Source: Sabellastarte sp. h YS-2021
Taxonomy: Eukaryota > Annelida > Polychaeta > Sabellida > Sabellidae
NCBI GenBank assembly: GCA_964017235.1
Contig: OZ024938.1
Span: 12,887,454 to 12,951,453, forward strand
Reading direction: 5' to 3'
DNA length: 64,000 nucleotides
Below, piece by piece: positions 21,701-28,812 of this stretch; position 1 is the first letter of the stretch, and each line of letters opens with the position of its first letter. The position numbers were made by a program, and so were the translations under genes. The notes below the pieces were generated by a model. The model was not told the origin of the DNA, searched no databases, and was given only the letters and a program-made list of their open reading frames with translations.

Positions 21701-23816
21701 TGGTTTTACAAGATTCCAATGGCATTTTATGCTTCCTAGTATTTGCAGTAGTGGGGCCCACTTTGTTTCTATTCTATTCTATGTTTTTAGCCCATACGTC
21801 CTCCTAAATTTGCAAGATCATTTAGTGGAGTCATTGTTGTTCATATTGTTCTTTTTAAGCAGAATATTGCAGTTTTATAAAAAATAGGATTTCCAAATTT
21901 GATAAGTCCAAACATTTATTACATTGGCAAAATTTTCTTTGTATGTATTTATTTATTTATTTATTTGGGGTTTTACGTCGCTTTCAACACTGTACAGGTC
22001 ATATCACGACGGGTAGTTGGAAGGGCAGAGGAAACCAGTACATAGAGTTCGCTAGGGTTCTGTACTGTAAACTGCCGACCAACGGCAAGCAACTACCAGC
22101 TTTCCCACATTAGGCCTTGACGGGGATCGAACCCCGGCCTCAGAGGTGGGAGGCGAGAGTGTTACCACTCTGCCACCGTGGCCCCCCATTCTTTGTATGT
22201 AAACCGGGGTGTAAAAACATCACTCCAAAAATCATTTTGAACAGATTCCTTCAGTTTCTTTAGAGAATCAACATCAGCAGCAAAACTTCTTTTTTGTTAA
22301 CCACTGTATTGCCAACTACCATCCCTTTTTATCAAATTGGTAATCCATGTCATATTTAGCGGTTGGTTCAAAAAGTCGAGCTTTGTTAACTTTAGGCCAC
22401 CCTCTTGAATATCCATCTCAAGTTAAGCTAGTGCTATTCTTTATCATCCCAAAGGAAGGGTTTATAAATTATTTACATTTTTTTTATTAAATCTGGTGTA
22501 GGAAAAGTACTTGTAGTACTTGCATAAACTTTACAAGTTTTGGGACAATCACCTTACGCATGAGAGAAAGTTTTCGCTTTTTGTAACTGTGAATGATTTT
22601 TTCTGTGGTATGAAGTTTTGAGTTGTAATTCTCTGCAACCATTTTGTCTTTATCAACATTGCAATCTATACCCAAAAGTGTAAAGCACTTGCCCAGTTCA
22701 AGTTTTAGTCAGAGCATAGTGTTGTATTAGATAGTTTCATTGCCCCTAACCACACACTGCAATTGTTTTATTAGAGTTTAATTTGAGACCAGTGCAAAGG
22801 AAAAATTCCCCCAAAATTGCTAAACTTTTTCTCAAAGATGCCTCTGATCCATTTAGTAATAAAAAGGTATCATCAGTATATTGACCCAATTTAAAATTTG
22901 TGTTACCCATGGTTACTCCATTCACTTCCTAATCCAATTTAATCTCCATAGTTAAAGGTTCTATGGCTAATATGAAAACATATGGACTGGGGGACTCACC
23001 TTGCCTACATCCGTGAGCAAGCTGGAAGAATTGAGAAAAATACCCTGTTTACATAGCTACAAGAGTTGTTATATAGAGTATTGAACTACCTAATACAGTT
23101 ATTATCAAAATTATATCTTTGTAGTACCTTGTTAATGTATTTCCATTCCAAAGAGTAGAAAGCCTTATCAAAATCCAGCAAAATTATCAGTCCGTTTTTG
23201 CGAACCTCCAACTCTAACATGATGTCATAGACTAATCTTATGTTTTCGCTAATATTATATATCTTTTAAAATCTTTTCTGTATTTCTCCTGTGACTTTTG
23301 GAAGCACCTTCTTCAAACATTGAGCTAGAATGTTTTATAGGATATTGTAGTATGTATTTAAAAAAATGACATATTTCTTGTATTTTTCAAATATTCTCTT
23401 GGTTTGTTTCCTTTTGACAAACACATGATTATACCTTGTTTTTGGGACACTGATAATTCACCTTTAAAAAAAGATTCGCTAAAGCTATTTATTAAATAAG
23501 TATGTATATCCCTAATTTTAAAACTTAAACTTGAGCCTTTTGCAAGGCTATATTGATTTTTTTACAGGACATACAATTTCATGAATTATATTATTGATTT
23601 GTGTTTAATGGTCAGTACCAAAGACTTTAGGATTTGCTTTGAAGTATTTTCTTTCAAAAGATAACAATTTTGGTTACATATAAGAATATGTATTTATTTA
23701 CAACTTTCACAAGTTACATTTTATATCATTTGAATCTATCTGTACTTACACTGTTTACAATGAGTGAATATCCACAGAATAAATATAAACTGTCTACATT
23801 CTAAAATTCTAGCCAT
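3061..23816 (-). CDS. nicotinic acetylcholine receptor-like subunit, non-alpha (gene 1, 8 coding exons)
   Basis: Predicted subunit of a pentameric Cys-loop ligand-gated channel in the plasma membrane. Coding exons in gene order: 23816-23750, 20954-20812, 19435-19391, 18145-18036, 17276-17071, 15586-15257, 13958-13741, 3291-3061. They total 1350 nt (449 aa plus stop), every junction has GT/AG ends and all phases fit. Order: signal peptide (1-22), ligand-binding domain with Cys-loop C157-C171, M1 about 240-261, M2 about 268-288 opening with GER, M3 about 303-325, variable cytoplasmic loop, M4 about 425-447. Length is normal for the family. Glu before M2 and Asp after it suggest a cation channel. 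There is no vicinal Cys pair before M1, and loop A reads WLPDLALTN without the usual Tyr, so it is a divergent non-alpha type. The last intron is 10.4 kb because of nested LINEs. Confidence 0.9.
3383..3498 (-). mobile_element. SINE family C, 3' body fragment
   Basis: Matches the distal part of the SINE at 42930-43165 (ATTTAGATTTACTTTTTGTTTTACGTC, then GTTGGTCAAGATTCTGTACTGT in two adjoining parts). The tRNA-like head is missing. Confidence 0.6.
3499..4238. other. flank upstream of the older LINE, no gene seen
   Basis: AT-rich. It may include the 5' untranslated region of the plus-strand LINE that follows. The short open frames here show no LINE ORF1 features and no domain I can recognise. 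Confidence 0.35.
4239..6510 (+). pseudogene. decayed LINE ORF2 (endonuclease to RT fingers and palm)
   Basis: About 457 codons hold the endonuclease plus linker. A frame break follows, then about 280 codons of reverse transcriptase ending just after FADDTT. Coding similarity continues to about 6750 in a shifted frame (TEFDLLGISFTKDLNK, HLTPLGKITVIKT). The closest relative in view is the ORF2 at 10582-6836. Confidence 0.85.
6743..6754. repeat. target-site duplication, left copy
   Basis: AGAAAACTTCTT, repeated exactly at 10871-10882. It flanks the poly-T/poly-A end of the younger LINE and marks its insertion point in the older one. The last T's merge with the tail, so the true length may be a base or two less. 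Confidence 0.85.
6836..10582 (-). CDS. LINE ORF2 protein, intact: endonuclease, reverse transcriptase, zinc knuckle
   Basis: 1248 codons without interruption. Residues 1-240 are the endonuclease (SANCQGLQ, CLQDTHL, CGDFNMVL, RLDYFLIS and the final DH of FDHLIIEL). A lysine- and glutamate-rich linker follows. Residues about 480-750 are the reverse transcriptase (NNKTPGIDG, LIDFEKAFDSISW, GCRQGDPISSYLF, catalytic FADDTT). The C-terminal third ends in a zf-RVT-type knuckle (CVFCHCSPETIIHLFCEC). This is the normal order and about the normal length for L1/Tx1-group ORF2. The protein nicks target DNA and copies its own RNA there. The start follows a G-rich tract and overlaps the stop of a short upstream frame (ATGA). 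Confidence 0.92.
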   Translation of the reverse strand: MSQIVNSLKVSSANCQGLQGKEKRRDVISFFKDKNYHIVCLQDTHLIKKDIQDIREMWGGECFIHGIKSNARGVAILIGNNFEYKVLNCHKDLDGNYLYIKLKLDTMSLNLITIYGPNSDNPNFFQNIQDILEQNSADYSIVCGDFNMVLNPELDTYNYLYINNPKARTAVQNMIDSEDLIDIFRQNYPQTRRYTWRKRNPIKQARLDYFLISNQMSNIIKSCNIKAGYRFDHLIIELEIILNKFIRGKGLWKFNNSLLKDKEYLTLVNKIIEEEVIKYAIPVYNNKFVANYCNYGNITLTIDWDTFLELLIMHIRGETIKFSSRLKQKTNLKEEELIQDIEHLERTSSLDTHLDLLEDKKVELEQIRKSRLKGELVRSRIQWLSEGEKPSKYFCNLEKKNFLAKTIRSVQLENGSQVLHQEEILKCVGQYYQRLFKNNDNQLANIDLFTTFENAQIKKNCSENLGEKINVKELSDVLKKMKNNKTPGIDGITSEFLKVFWGRLKYVIHNAINASYDKGLMSQSMRTCIITCLPKGNKDRKLLKNWRPISLLSSIYKLMSGVIANRLRNTLDTIISNTQTGFLSGRQISDNTRLIYDLMHIAENKKIAGMLMLIDFEKAFDSISWNFLYNTLLFFGFSQSFIKWIKMFNNNIEAYVLQCGKPPPKITIGRGCRQGDPISSYLFLLAAEILSLLVNQSQNIRGFKINGIEFKLTQFADDTTLILDGSQPSLQAALNILEIYGNYSGLKMNKEKTKVIWIGKKRLSKEKLNVSVKLDWGSTEFTLLGLDFSTDLNKMEEINYTKIYEKMNGEINKWKNRKLTPFGKISIIKSNVLSKGIHVMTSLPTPETFLSKVNSLLYSFLWNNKPDKIKRTTICQDFSNGGLAMVNIYHFEKALKTNWVKRIFIQMESQWRSLLLSTCKNLNNLTKFGGNYGIILKQKVQNSFWQRIFEYWSSLTNSLALNSNSDIVQSCLWYNAHISSENLYYPMWAEKGILFVGDLLLSNGEILKLKDIERIFKITINTFYYYRIKLLLKTFIETNKKDCSFASTQPIYPFHLKCLSGNSGCKTLYKMFSNNAYSNTVPLCRIKWGELLGESDNEQTWKLVFKACCKSVLDNSIIWLQYKILFDILPTRDYLYKLKLTDNNLCVFCHCSPETIIHLFCECNKVQDLWSNIKQWIFMKTGITINFSKSIKLLGFHEMDHKYWPLNLVILLTKKYIFSCARKELRLNIFNIKMGVMEKPICIDCYVN
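10579..10857 (-). other. short open frame in the LINE leader, overlapping the ORF2 start by ATGA
   Basis: A 92-codon frame starts 13 bp inside the 5' end of the element, crosses the G tract and stops at TGA sharing bases with the ORF2 ATG. It is hydrophobic, resembles no ORF1 I know, and could be a chance frame in AT-rich DNA. The overlap resembles stop-reinitiation layouts seen in some non-LTR elements, but that is inference. Confidence 0.25.
10871..10882. repeat. target-site duplication, right copy
   Basis: AGAAAACTTCTT, identical to 6743-6754. The older LINE's coding sequence carries on directly from here. Confidence 0.85.
10883..12049 (+). mobile_element. older L1/Tx1-like LINE, right part (ORF2 C-terminus)
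   Basis: Continues the reading frame interrupted at 6754. The region aligns with the C-terminal third of the younger ORF2 (for example GGLKMVDIILFEKSLK against GGLAMVNIYHFEKALK). The zinc knuckle CGICGNNVETIQHLFTQC lies near 11762-11815 and the last block (ILTREYIFLCAKQKL) near 11957-12001. Breaks include a TAG near 10917 in place of a conserved Trp codon, a frame break near 11420 and a stop near 11870. Confidence 0.88.
12053..12182 (-). mobile_element. SINE family C, 3'-truncated copy
   Basis: On the minus strand it starts at the tRNA-like head (GGGCTTGGTGGTATAGTTG, B-box GGGTCAAATCTC), continues through CGCTTCATGTTGGAAAGTTG and stops at GACAGTACAGAATC. The distal body and tail are absent. 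It abuts the end of the older LINE. Confidence 0.75.
12183..13740. other. intron sequence of nAChR gene 1, no further feature seen
   Basis: AT-rich intron with a C tract near 13376-13390. No coding block or repeat with recognisable ends. Confidence 0.4.
13741..13958 (-). CDS. nAChR gene 1, exon 7 (M3 and MX helix)
   Basis: After a CATGTTACAG acceptor the exon completes the codon split at exon 6 and encodes M3 (KFVVLAMVVATAMLIES) and the post-M3 MX segment (RPPTWMRKLAFGYLARVFC). It ends at NEG-free TQTNE before donor GTAAAG, in phase 0. Length is 218 bp, against 221 bp in gene 2. Confidence 0.9.
14155..14666. mobile_element. MITE with about 40-bp terminal inverted repeats, PIF/Harbinger-like
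   Basis: The left end TGCCCCTTTCACATTATAGG is mirrored on the right (AATGTGAAAGGGGCA, preceded by the complement of GGCGGTA). Both flanks are TTA (14152-14154 and 14667-14669), the 3-bp duplication typical of PIF/Harbinger elements. At 512 bp with no transposase it is non-autonomous. It sits in intron 6 of nAChR gene 1. Short open frames inside it are not genes. Confidence 0.85.
14670..15256. other. intron sequence, no feature seen
   Basis: AT-rich part of intron 6 of nAChR gene 1. A 118-codon plus-strand frame at 14755-15111 has no recognisable domain and is likely chance. Confidence 0.4.
15257..15586 (-). CDS. nAChR gene 1, exon 6 (loop C, M1, M2)
   Basis: 330 bp, the same as gene 2. It starts in phase 1 after TTACTAG and ends at ATCA before donor GTGAGT. 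It encodes the region before M1 without a Cys-Cys pair, the pre-M1 motif WSRKTLYYQYN, M1 (LILPIVLLLLVSLGTLW), the PPESGE turn and M2 (RLSLTITVLLAYSVFL) with Leu at 9'. The N-glycosylation-like NSS lies in the loop C area. Confidence 0.93.
15681..15833 (-). mobile_element. SINE family A in intron 5 of nAChR gene 1
   Basis: Full-length minus-strand copy: head GGTCCTCGGTGGTCTAGTGG, B-box GGGTTCGAGTCCC, body GACCCTGGCTGTTGAACGGG and end CCCAACTTTGAC. It is flanked by a near-perfect duplication (CCGAGTATGCAGA and CCGAGTATGAAGA). An open frame from exon 6 runs into it, but exon 6 starts at 15586, so the SINE is intronic. Confidence 0.88.
16039..16095. repeat. poly-C/poly-A tract
   Basis: A run of C's passes directly into runs of A's broken by single C's. 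The same C-then-A junction occurs near 27967 and 40293. Confidence 0.8.
16096..17070. other. intron 5 of nAChR gene 1, rest
   Basis: AT-rich intron with no recognisable coding block or bounded repeat. Confidence 0.4.
17071..17276 (-). CDS. nAChR gene 1, exon 5 (Cys-loop)
   Basis: 206 bp, the same as gene 2. It encodes AENFFQKTHKEDFF, then WAFGGVVSTSC and the Cys-loop with 13 residues between cysteines, C-SMDMSSYPLDEQT-C. The loop B region NWGYTSKY keeps the Trp. Donor is GTAAGA, in phase 1. Confidence 0.95.
18036..18145 (-). CDS. nAChR gene 1, exon 4 (loop D/A region)
   Basis: 110 bp, the length typical of this exon in nAChR genes. It encodes VWSDPRLQWNP and, after a stretch of beta strand, EIWLPDLALTN (loop A). 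The aromatic Tyr usual in loop A is replaced by Thr. Acceptor ATATTAG, donor GTAAGT. Confidence 0.95.
18472..18622. mobile_element. small hAT-like MITE
   Basis: The left end CAGGGGCGGATCCAGC is partly mirrored by GCTGGATCCTCTAGTG on the right. CAGGGGCGGATCC ends are common in hAT-type MITEs. Flanks ATAGTG and GTAGTG may be an eroded 8-bp duplication. The centre has C and G tracts. Confidence 0.55.
18686..18815 (-). mobile_element. 5S rRNA-derived SINE head
   Basis: On the minus strand TCATCACTGAAGTTAAGCAG and GTACCTGGATGGGTG match the 5S rRNA core (usually GATCACCGAAGTTAAGC and GTACTTGGATGGGTGACC). The internal promoter region is kept but other 5S parts are altered, so this is a SINE and not a 5S gene. 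Related copies lie at 26843, 33605 and 61141. Confidence 0.75.
19391..19435 (-). CDS. nAChR gene 1, exon 3 (45-bp exon)
   Basis: Encodes DEKNEIMHVVGVFVS between a TTTTCAG acceptor and a GTAAGT donor. A 45-bp exon carrying a DEKN-type motif is a hallmark of nAChR subunit genes, and it joins its neighbours in phase 0. Confidence 0.95.
19898..20122 (+). mobile_element. SINE family C, full-length
   Basis: tRNA-like head GCTTGCTCGGTGGTGTAACG with B-box CCGGTTCAAATCTG, then CTTCATGTTGGAAAGTTGG, the shared body ATATGACCCTGGCTGTTGAA, and a tail CAACAAATAAATCTAAATCT. It lies in intron 2 of nAChR gene 1, opposite to transcription. The open frame on its other strand is not a gene. Confidence 0.85.
20812..20954 (-). 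CDS. nAChR gene 1, exon 2 (start of ligand-binding domain)
   Basis: Encodes VGGCQTPEDCLYKDLFADYN, then KKIRPALQHNDKVEV and SLLSLNSI: the N-terminal helix and first strand of the extracellular domain. It enters in phase 1 after GCATTACAG and leaves in phase 0 at donor GTAAGT. Confidence 0.92.
20955..21400. other. intron 1 of nAChR gene 1, 3' part
   Basis: Non-coding. Short plus-strand frames at 20938-21129 and 21153-21392 show no domain and run antisense to the gene. Confidence 0.4.
21570..23600 (-). mobile_element. decayed L1/Tx1-like LINE in intron 1 of nAChR gene 1
   Basis: Minus-strand remnants of the same ORF2 type as at 6836-10582: a DFDKAF block near 23150-23180, GCRQGESP near 22990-23015, a YTDDT catalytic block near 22868-22885, and GGLKLTKLDFLNQPL near 22350-22400. 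Frames are heavily broken, so it is older than both LINEs in the last intron. SINE B interrupts it at 21948-22188. The outer limits are approximate. Confidence 0.7.
21948..22188 (-). mobile_element. SINE family B with 13-bp target duplications
   Basis: Full-length minus-strand copy: head GGCCACGGTGGCAGAGTGG, B-box GGGGTTCGATCCCC, body ending GTGTTGAAAGCGACGTAAAA, tail (AAAT)n. TTCTTTGTATGTA occurs on both sides (21935-21947 and 22189-22201). It is well preserved and lies inside the decayed LINE. Confidence 0.92.
23750..23816 (-). CDS. nAChR gene 1, exon 1 (signal peptide)
   Basis: ATG at 23816-23814 opens MARILECRQ followed by the hydrophobic stretch FIFILWIFTH, then CKQ and donor GTAAGT. 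It ends in phase 1, as exon 2 requires, giving CKQ-S-VGGCQ. Signal-peptide shape, donor and phase all agree, but a first exon is the least constrained part of the model. Confidence 0.72.
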
Positions 23817-26485
23817 CTTGTCTAATATTTTAGTTATGGCCAACTTGTTCCAAATGTACTGATTTGCCCACGGAAAACCTATCTAGCTAGATGGATAAAA
23901 AATCCCATTGTCACTAAGAATCATACATGTTTCATTAAAATAGATAATCTTCTATAATATTATCCATAATTGAAAAGTCACTTTGTTGATGTGTTTGGTA
24001 TATATTTTATTCTTATTTGCTATAATATCATTCACATAATGCTATCGAATATGTCCACACTGAAACTACTTTATGGGTAAAAATCAAAATAAGTTTTTTT
24101 AGTTGAAAAATACATATGTTTGAGTACACAGATTTCATTTTAACACAACAGCTGTGTGTCTGTACTTATTCTTTGATTTCCACATGACATCCAATATTCA
24201 TAATATAATCTTATAATATTGCTAACACCTATGTAAGCAAACAGACAGTTAGTCCTAACACTTCATAATAACAAATTAACTAAATATATGACAATAACTG
24301 TTTACTTGGGATCGATTAGCAAGGATAGTATTTACTAAATGTTTAGTCCCCTCAGGCCAAAAGTCTATTACATTGGATTGGTCATAACTGGATTATTTGT
24401 TCGGGAGAAGTCCTAATGTGTTAAATAGATCTAGTTATTAGTGTATATCGAAGACCTTGTTCCAACTTTAGTAAAGTGTGGAAGGTTATAATGTTATAAT
24501 ACAAATACTTATGTCTGTGCCTTTGTTTGTAGAATTTATGACAAGAACAGACATGCCTAAGTGACAAATTAATTTTCTGCAAGTTTTATAAATTTTCATT
24601 CCCTCATTATTTCAATTTCAAGGAGTGTGGAAAGAATAAATATACGCCATCAGTTTAAGACTATTAACACTATATTGACTGACCTGAATTACTGGATATT
24701 ATAGCATTCTAAAAATCCCTGCATCACTGACTGGTGTAACTGAATAAATTGCCCCCTCTATTTTTTCTATTCTTCTTTTGTGGGAGTCAGTATTTTACAA
24801 ACCACATTTATTAAGCCATACAGTGGGGTAGGGATGGTCATATCATGGCAATATTATTCTCTTCAATGCTGATCTCCTTTTTATTTCTTCATTAACCTTA
24901 TGTTAACTTTATTCTATTTTGGCCTTTGGCCTCTAAGCTCGAGCTTTCCCTTCTGAACTTAACTGGCACCTGTAATTTATCAAGTTATTTGATTGGTTAA
25001 AAGCCTGAAGTTTCTATTTCCCTCACTATGTGTCTTGGGTTCGAATCTTGGGGCTAGGTAATGTGTTGGGTAAGGATTAAGTTGCTGGCCTTATCATTCC
25101 TTCACTTCTTGTAAACAATCTCTACTCTGTACATTCAGTGATTGTGATGAACTATTCTTTGTTATCATCTCTTATTCTATTGGCTGTCTTTTCTAATCCT
25201 TTAACCTTGGGGGTTCTATAAATTAGGATTGTAATCAGTAGTCAAGGAGGACCCAAAATGGATTTCCTAACAAATAAAATAAATCACCCTCTTGTCTTCC
25301 CCCTATGTATTTGTATTAAAATTTATTCTTAGCTAGATTATAATATTGCTTGCAATGCATTTGTAGAGCTTAACGGTAAGTGGGGATTGATGCCAACCTG
25401 CCTGTTGCTTTGCCATCTAGTTCCTCGACCACGGTGTCTTCAGTTACCTAGTCTGCTTAATGGACAATCCACTTTGTCACTGCCTGCTGCGTTGACCTAT
25501 GTAGTGAGCATGGACGTAGCCTGATGATGTTATTTAATGTGCAACTGGACAGTGGCTTGGTTGCTTGCTGGTTGCTAAGCCTGATTTCAGTAAAACTCTT
25601 AATTTGACATGTACATAATTATTCATTGTTTCTGTTAATAGATTTTCAGTAATTCTTTAACATCATAAAACCAACAGTGTATGGATAGTCAGACTCCTTG
25701 TTGCTTCATGCATGTATTTAAACTTATTTAGCTATCACCTCTACTTATTTTGTGCTGGACATTTCTTTTATGACCAACTTGGGGTTTCTTTGCCATCGAC
25801 AGGTTTCATAATAAAATTCAAAATTTATAATCTGACCCTTTTTTTCTAAATGGGGGCACTTTCTCATCCTTGTGCCTCATGTTATACATTAAAACAACTT
25901 TAAAAATTATTCTCAAAATTCAACAACATTTCAAATTTTTATTGGGATTTTGTCTTTTGGGCTTTTTGCCATCTCTTATAAGTTGGGGAACATAATCCCT
26001 AGTTTTTTGAACGGGTTAGTTGGGGTATATTTCATGATAAGGATTTTTAAGCAAATTATTCTCACCTAACCTGCTTCCTCTGCATGTCTTATGCTAATAT
26101 AAAGCTTAAACGTCTATATTGTTGTTAAAAAGCTAAAGTATTTGTGATATTCACTGGTAATAATGTCCTCATACAAAAATGTGTAAGCTGATCTGGTTCC
26201 AATGAAATAATTATGTTAAACAGAATGATAAATATAAAGTTTTACTGCAAGATAATACTATTTGCTGATTATATTCTGTCTTATTTTCCAACTGTTATGC
26301 AGATATAATTATTAAGTGTATTTTGGACATTTTGCTACAACATATTACATGCCATGACGGTGGAAAAAGCTTCTGTAAATTATTCTATATAATTTTTGTT
26401 TATTTTTTTGACAAAAAGTATGTTTTCAATTTTATAGAACTATATGATTGATTTTTATAACATACCTTTGCTATTTCCCTGATCC
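23817..26485. other. intergenic DNA upstream of nAChR gene 1, no gene seen
   Basis: AT-rich, with no supported gene on either strand. A tRNA-like B-box (GGGTTCGAATCTTG) near 25026-25040 may be an old SINE head. The promoter of the receptor gene should lie at the lower end, but I cannot mark an element. Confidence 0.4.
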
Positions 26486-26486
26486 A

Positions 26487-26824
26487 GGAGAAAAGCCTCA
26501 ACTTGAAAATCCTCAGGAGAAAAGCCTTTAGGAGAAACCCCTCAAATGCTCACTTGGTCTTGTCTCATGTGTCATTGAGAATGTAAACACTTTAGGTTTT
26601 GAGTGTTAGGCACTTCATTTGTTATATGAAATTTAAAAATAACAAAACCTGAAAATTATGTTATACTTCTTCTAGAGTAAATATGAGAGGGACTTTTCTA
26701 AATAAACTCCGAAACAGGGTGAGGACTTTCCTCCAAAGTCAGTAAAACTGACTACTGAATTTTCTCGACAGGAGAAATTTCAGAGCTTTTCTCCTGAGGG
26801 CCTTACAAGTGAGGGCTCTTCTCC
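26487..26824. mobile_element. MITE with about 40-bp terminal inverted repeats
   Basis: The left end AGGAGAAAAGCCTCAACTTG and following CCTCAGGAGAAAAGCC are mirrored on the right, whose complement reads GGAGAAGAGCCCTCACTTG, then CCCTCAGGAGAAAAGC. No coding capacity; superfamily not clear. Confidence 0.7.
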
Positions 26825-26842
26825 ACCTCCCTTTAATCTGCC

Positions 26843-27142
26843 TATGTGGTGCAGCTTGACCAGTTCCTGCTGGATCACTGAAATTAAGTACTTGGCTTGG
26901 TTAGTACTCAGATGGGTGACTTTTTGAATTCTGGTCAAATTTGGGTTTTTTGTTGTCCCATTCAGCAGCCAGGCTCATACTGGAACAGGTCCTCAGCTGT
27001 GTCACTTGTGGCAGTGAAACCCACACAGGGGTGACAGCCTGTGATTAGATGCCAAACTTGCTAACCCACTGGGCCACTGTCTGAGTTCTGACACAGGTAT
27101 GGGCTGATACTCAGTGACTCAGATGAGCCACATAAAATGACT
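26843..27142 (+). mobile_element. 5S rRNA-derived SINE, interrupted by SINE A
   Basis: Head TGGATCACTGAAATTAAG and TTAGTACTCAGATGGGTGAC is 5S-like. The body resumes after the insertion with GACACAGGTATGGGCTGATAC and GACTCAGATGAGCCA, matching the body at 33690-33750 and 61795-61860. Confidence 0.7.
26938..27082 (-). mobile_element. SINE family A inserted in the 5S-derived SINE
   Basis: Minus-strand copy with B-box region GTGGGTTTCACTGCC and body ATGAGCCTGGCTGCTGAATG. The host repeat reads GAATTCTG before it and GAGTTCTG after it, probably the target duplication. Confidence 0.75.
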
Positions 27143-27302
27143 GTCAAAGTCAAAGTTGGTCTCTTACTTCAAGTTCCACAGCCAGGGTCATGTTGGAACA
27201 GGTTATCAACATTCGCCCCTTGTGCTAGTCAAACCCACACAGAGGTGATAGCCTATGATCAGATGAAAAAACTTGTTGGCCCACTAGGCCACTGAAGACC
27301 TC
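27143..27302 (-). mobile_element. SINE family A
   Basis: Minus-strand copy from GGTCTTCAGTGGCCTAGTGG to CCAACTTTGACTTTGAC, with body ATGACCCTGGCTGTGGAACT. Eroded B-box (GTGGGTTTGACTAGC). Confidence 0.8.
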
Positions 27303-28248
27303 AAAATAGCTGTCATAACATAACCAAATGATGTCATTTGCAACTAGCTATTGCAGTTTACTCCAGAAGAGACAATGATGTTACCGAAATATTTTCTTTT
27401 TATTCTATTCATTTTTTTCTCAAAGATTTCACTTAAGGCTTTGCCAATTTATTTCTATGAAACCATGGCGATTAAATGGAGTTCTGACTATACTTATCTT
27501 TACTACTTCACTGTATTAACAATTACTCCTCTGTAGATTTTAAATTTTAACACAATCCCAAAAACAAACACATCCAGGCAAAAATTGTCACTTTGTAGTC
27601 AAACAAGTGTCACATATTAAGGACCAACAGAACATTTTTAAACAATATGAGTTAATCTGTTGAAAATAATATTAGGAATTCTGTGCTCTCTGACATGCAT
27701 GGCACATATTTCTTTATTTAACTTTCTGGTGAATATTGAAATTTGAAAATGTGAAAAGTAACCAAAAAGGCAAAACCAAAAAAAATATTAAATTTTCAGT
27801 ATGAAGTGCCCAAGGCTGGATTTCAAATATCTAGATATAAATTATCCCGACATGAAATGACCCAAGCGTGAAATATGTCTATATATGTTACATGTATATC
27901 CAACAACAAATCTAATGCACGTTAAAATTATTGGCAAAAAGTTGTGTCATCAACTGTTTTGAGAGTCCCCCCCCCCCCCCAAAAAAAAAAAAAAAAAAAA
28001 CCAAAAAAACAAAAAAACAACAGAAAGTAAGACATATTTTTTATTTTGTTATTAGTATGTTAAGAAGACACAATGAACAACTGGCCTAAAGGCAGCTGAC
28101 ATTGAGGTGTTTGAAGACAAGAAATGTGTCCACAAATAACAGTTTTTATACCTAAAAACACGTACTTTAGGTAGTGACCCTTAAGATCTAAGTGCAATCC
28201 TCTTCTTAAGTGGGAACGTTTGTAGTTTATTTACCCAGTCGTTTTATA
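27303..28248. other. non-coding, with a poly-C/poly-A tract
   Basis: No gene seen. A C run passing into a long A run lies near 27967-28020. The 61-codon frame at 27351-27536 has no recognisable domain. Confidence 0.4.
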
Positions 28249-28812
28249 TTGCAGGGGTCGGTTTAACGAGGGGTCTTACATTTAGCCCTGGTTTTGGCTA
28301 AGTGAGGGACTTAAATCTGCACATTTTTCTTAGCTTGTCTTTGCCTTATACGGATTTCACAAAGGGTGACTTAGCTAAGCCCAAGCTTACCATATAAACA
28401 AAGTGATTATCTGTGTCAAGTGACCCTTTATTTCAAGATAAATAATATTCTGGTGATACATTTCCTGTTTTGACGCATTCTGTCTTCAGAAAAATGTTGT
28501 TTTGCAATAGAAAACCTTTATGACCACATTCAAATGTATAGCCCTAATTTAAAGGGTGTTCTGTGTATTTATTGTTTATTTTCAGGCAGTTTAAATTTTT
28601 AAGCGGAGAAACTTTACGGCGGCCATATTTAAGTTTTTCTTTACCATAATTAAGCCCACTCTCGGGTGGACTTCACTTTCAGCCTTTAAGACTTAGACAA
28701 AGCTTTGAATTATCCACTATTTTTGAAATGCACTAAGTCTAAAATTACAAGCTTAACATGAACTTAAAAAAAAGTCTTAACGTTAGATTTAAGTCCGACA
28801 TAAGTCCATTTT
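28249..28812 (-). mobile_element. MITE-like repeat, TTTCACAAAG family, copy 1
   Basis: Its left end (GGTCGGTTTAACGAGGGGTC) corresponds to the inverted right end of the copy at 32949-33488. Internally, the minus strand carries ACTTAAATATGGCCGCCG, like the plus strand of that copy. Ends are imperfect inverted repeats rich in GACTTA and CTAAG words. No coding capacity. Confidence 0.6.
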
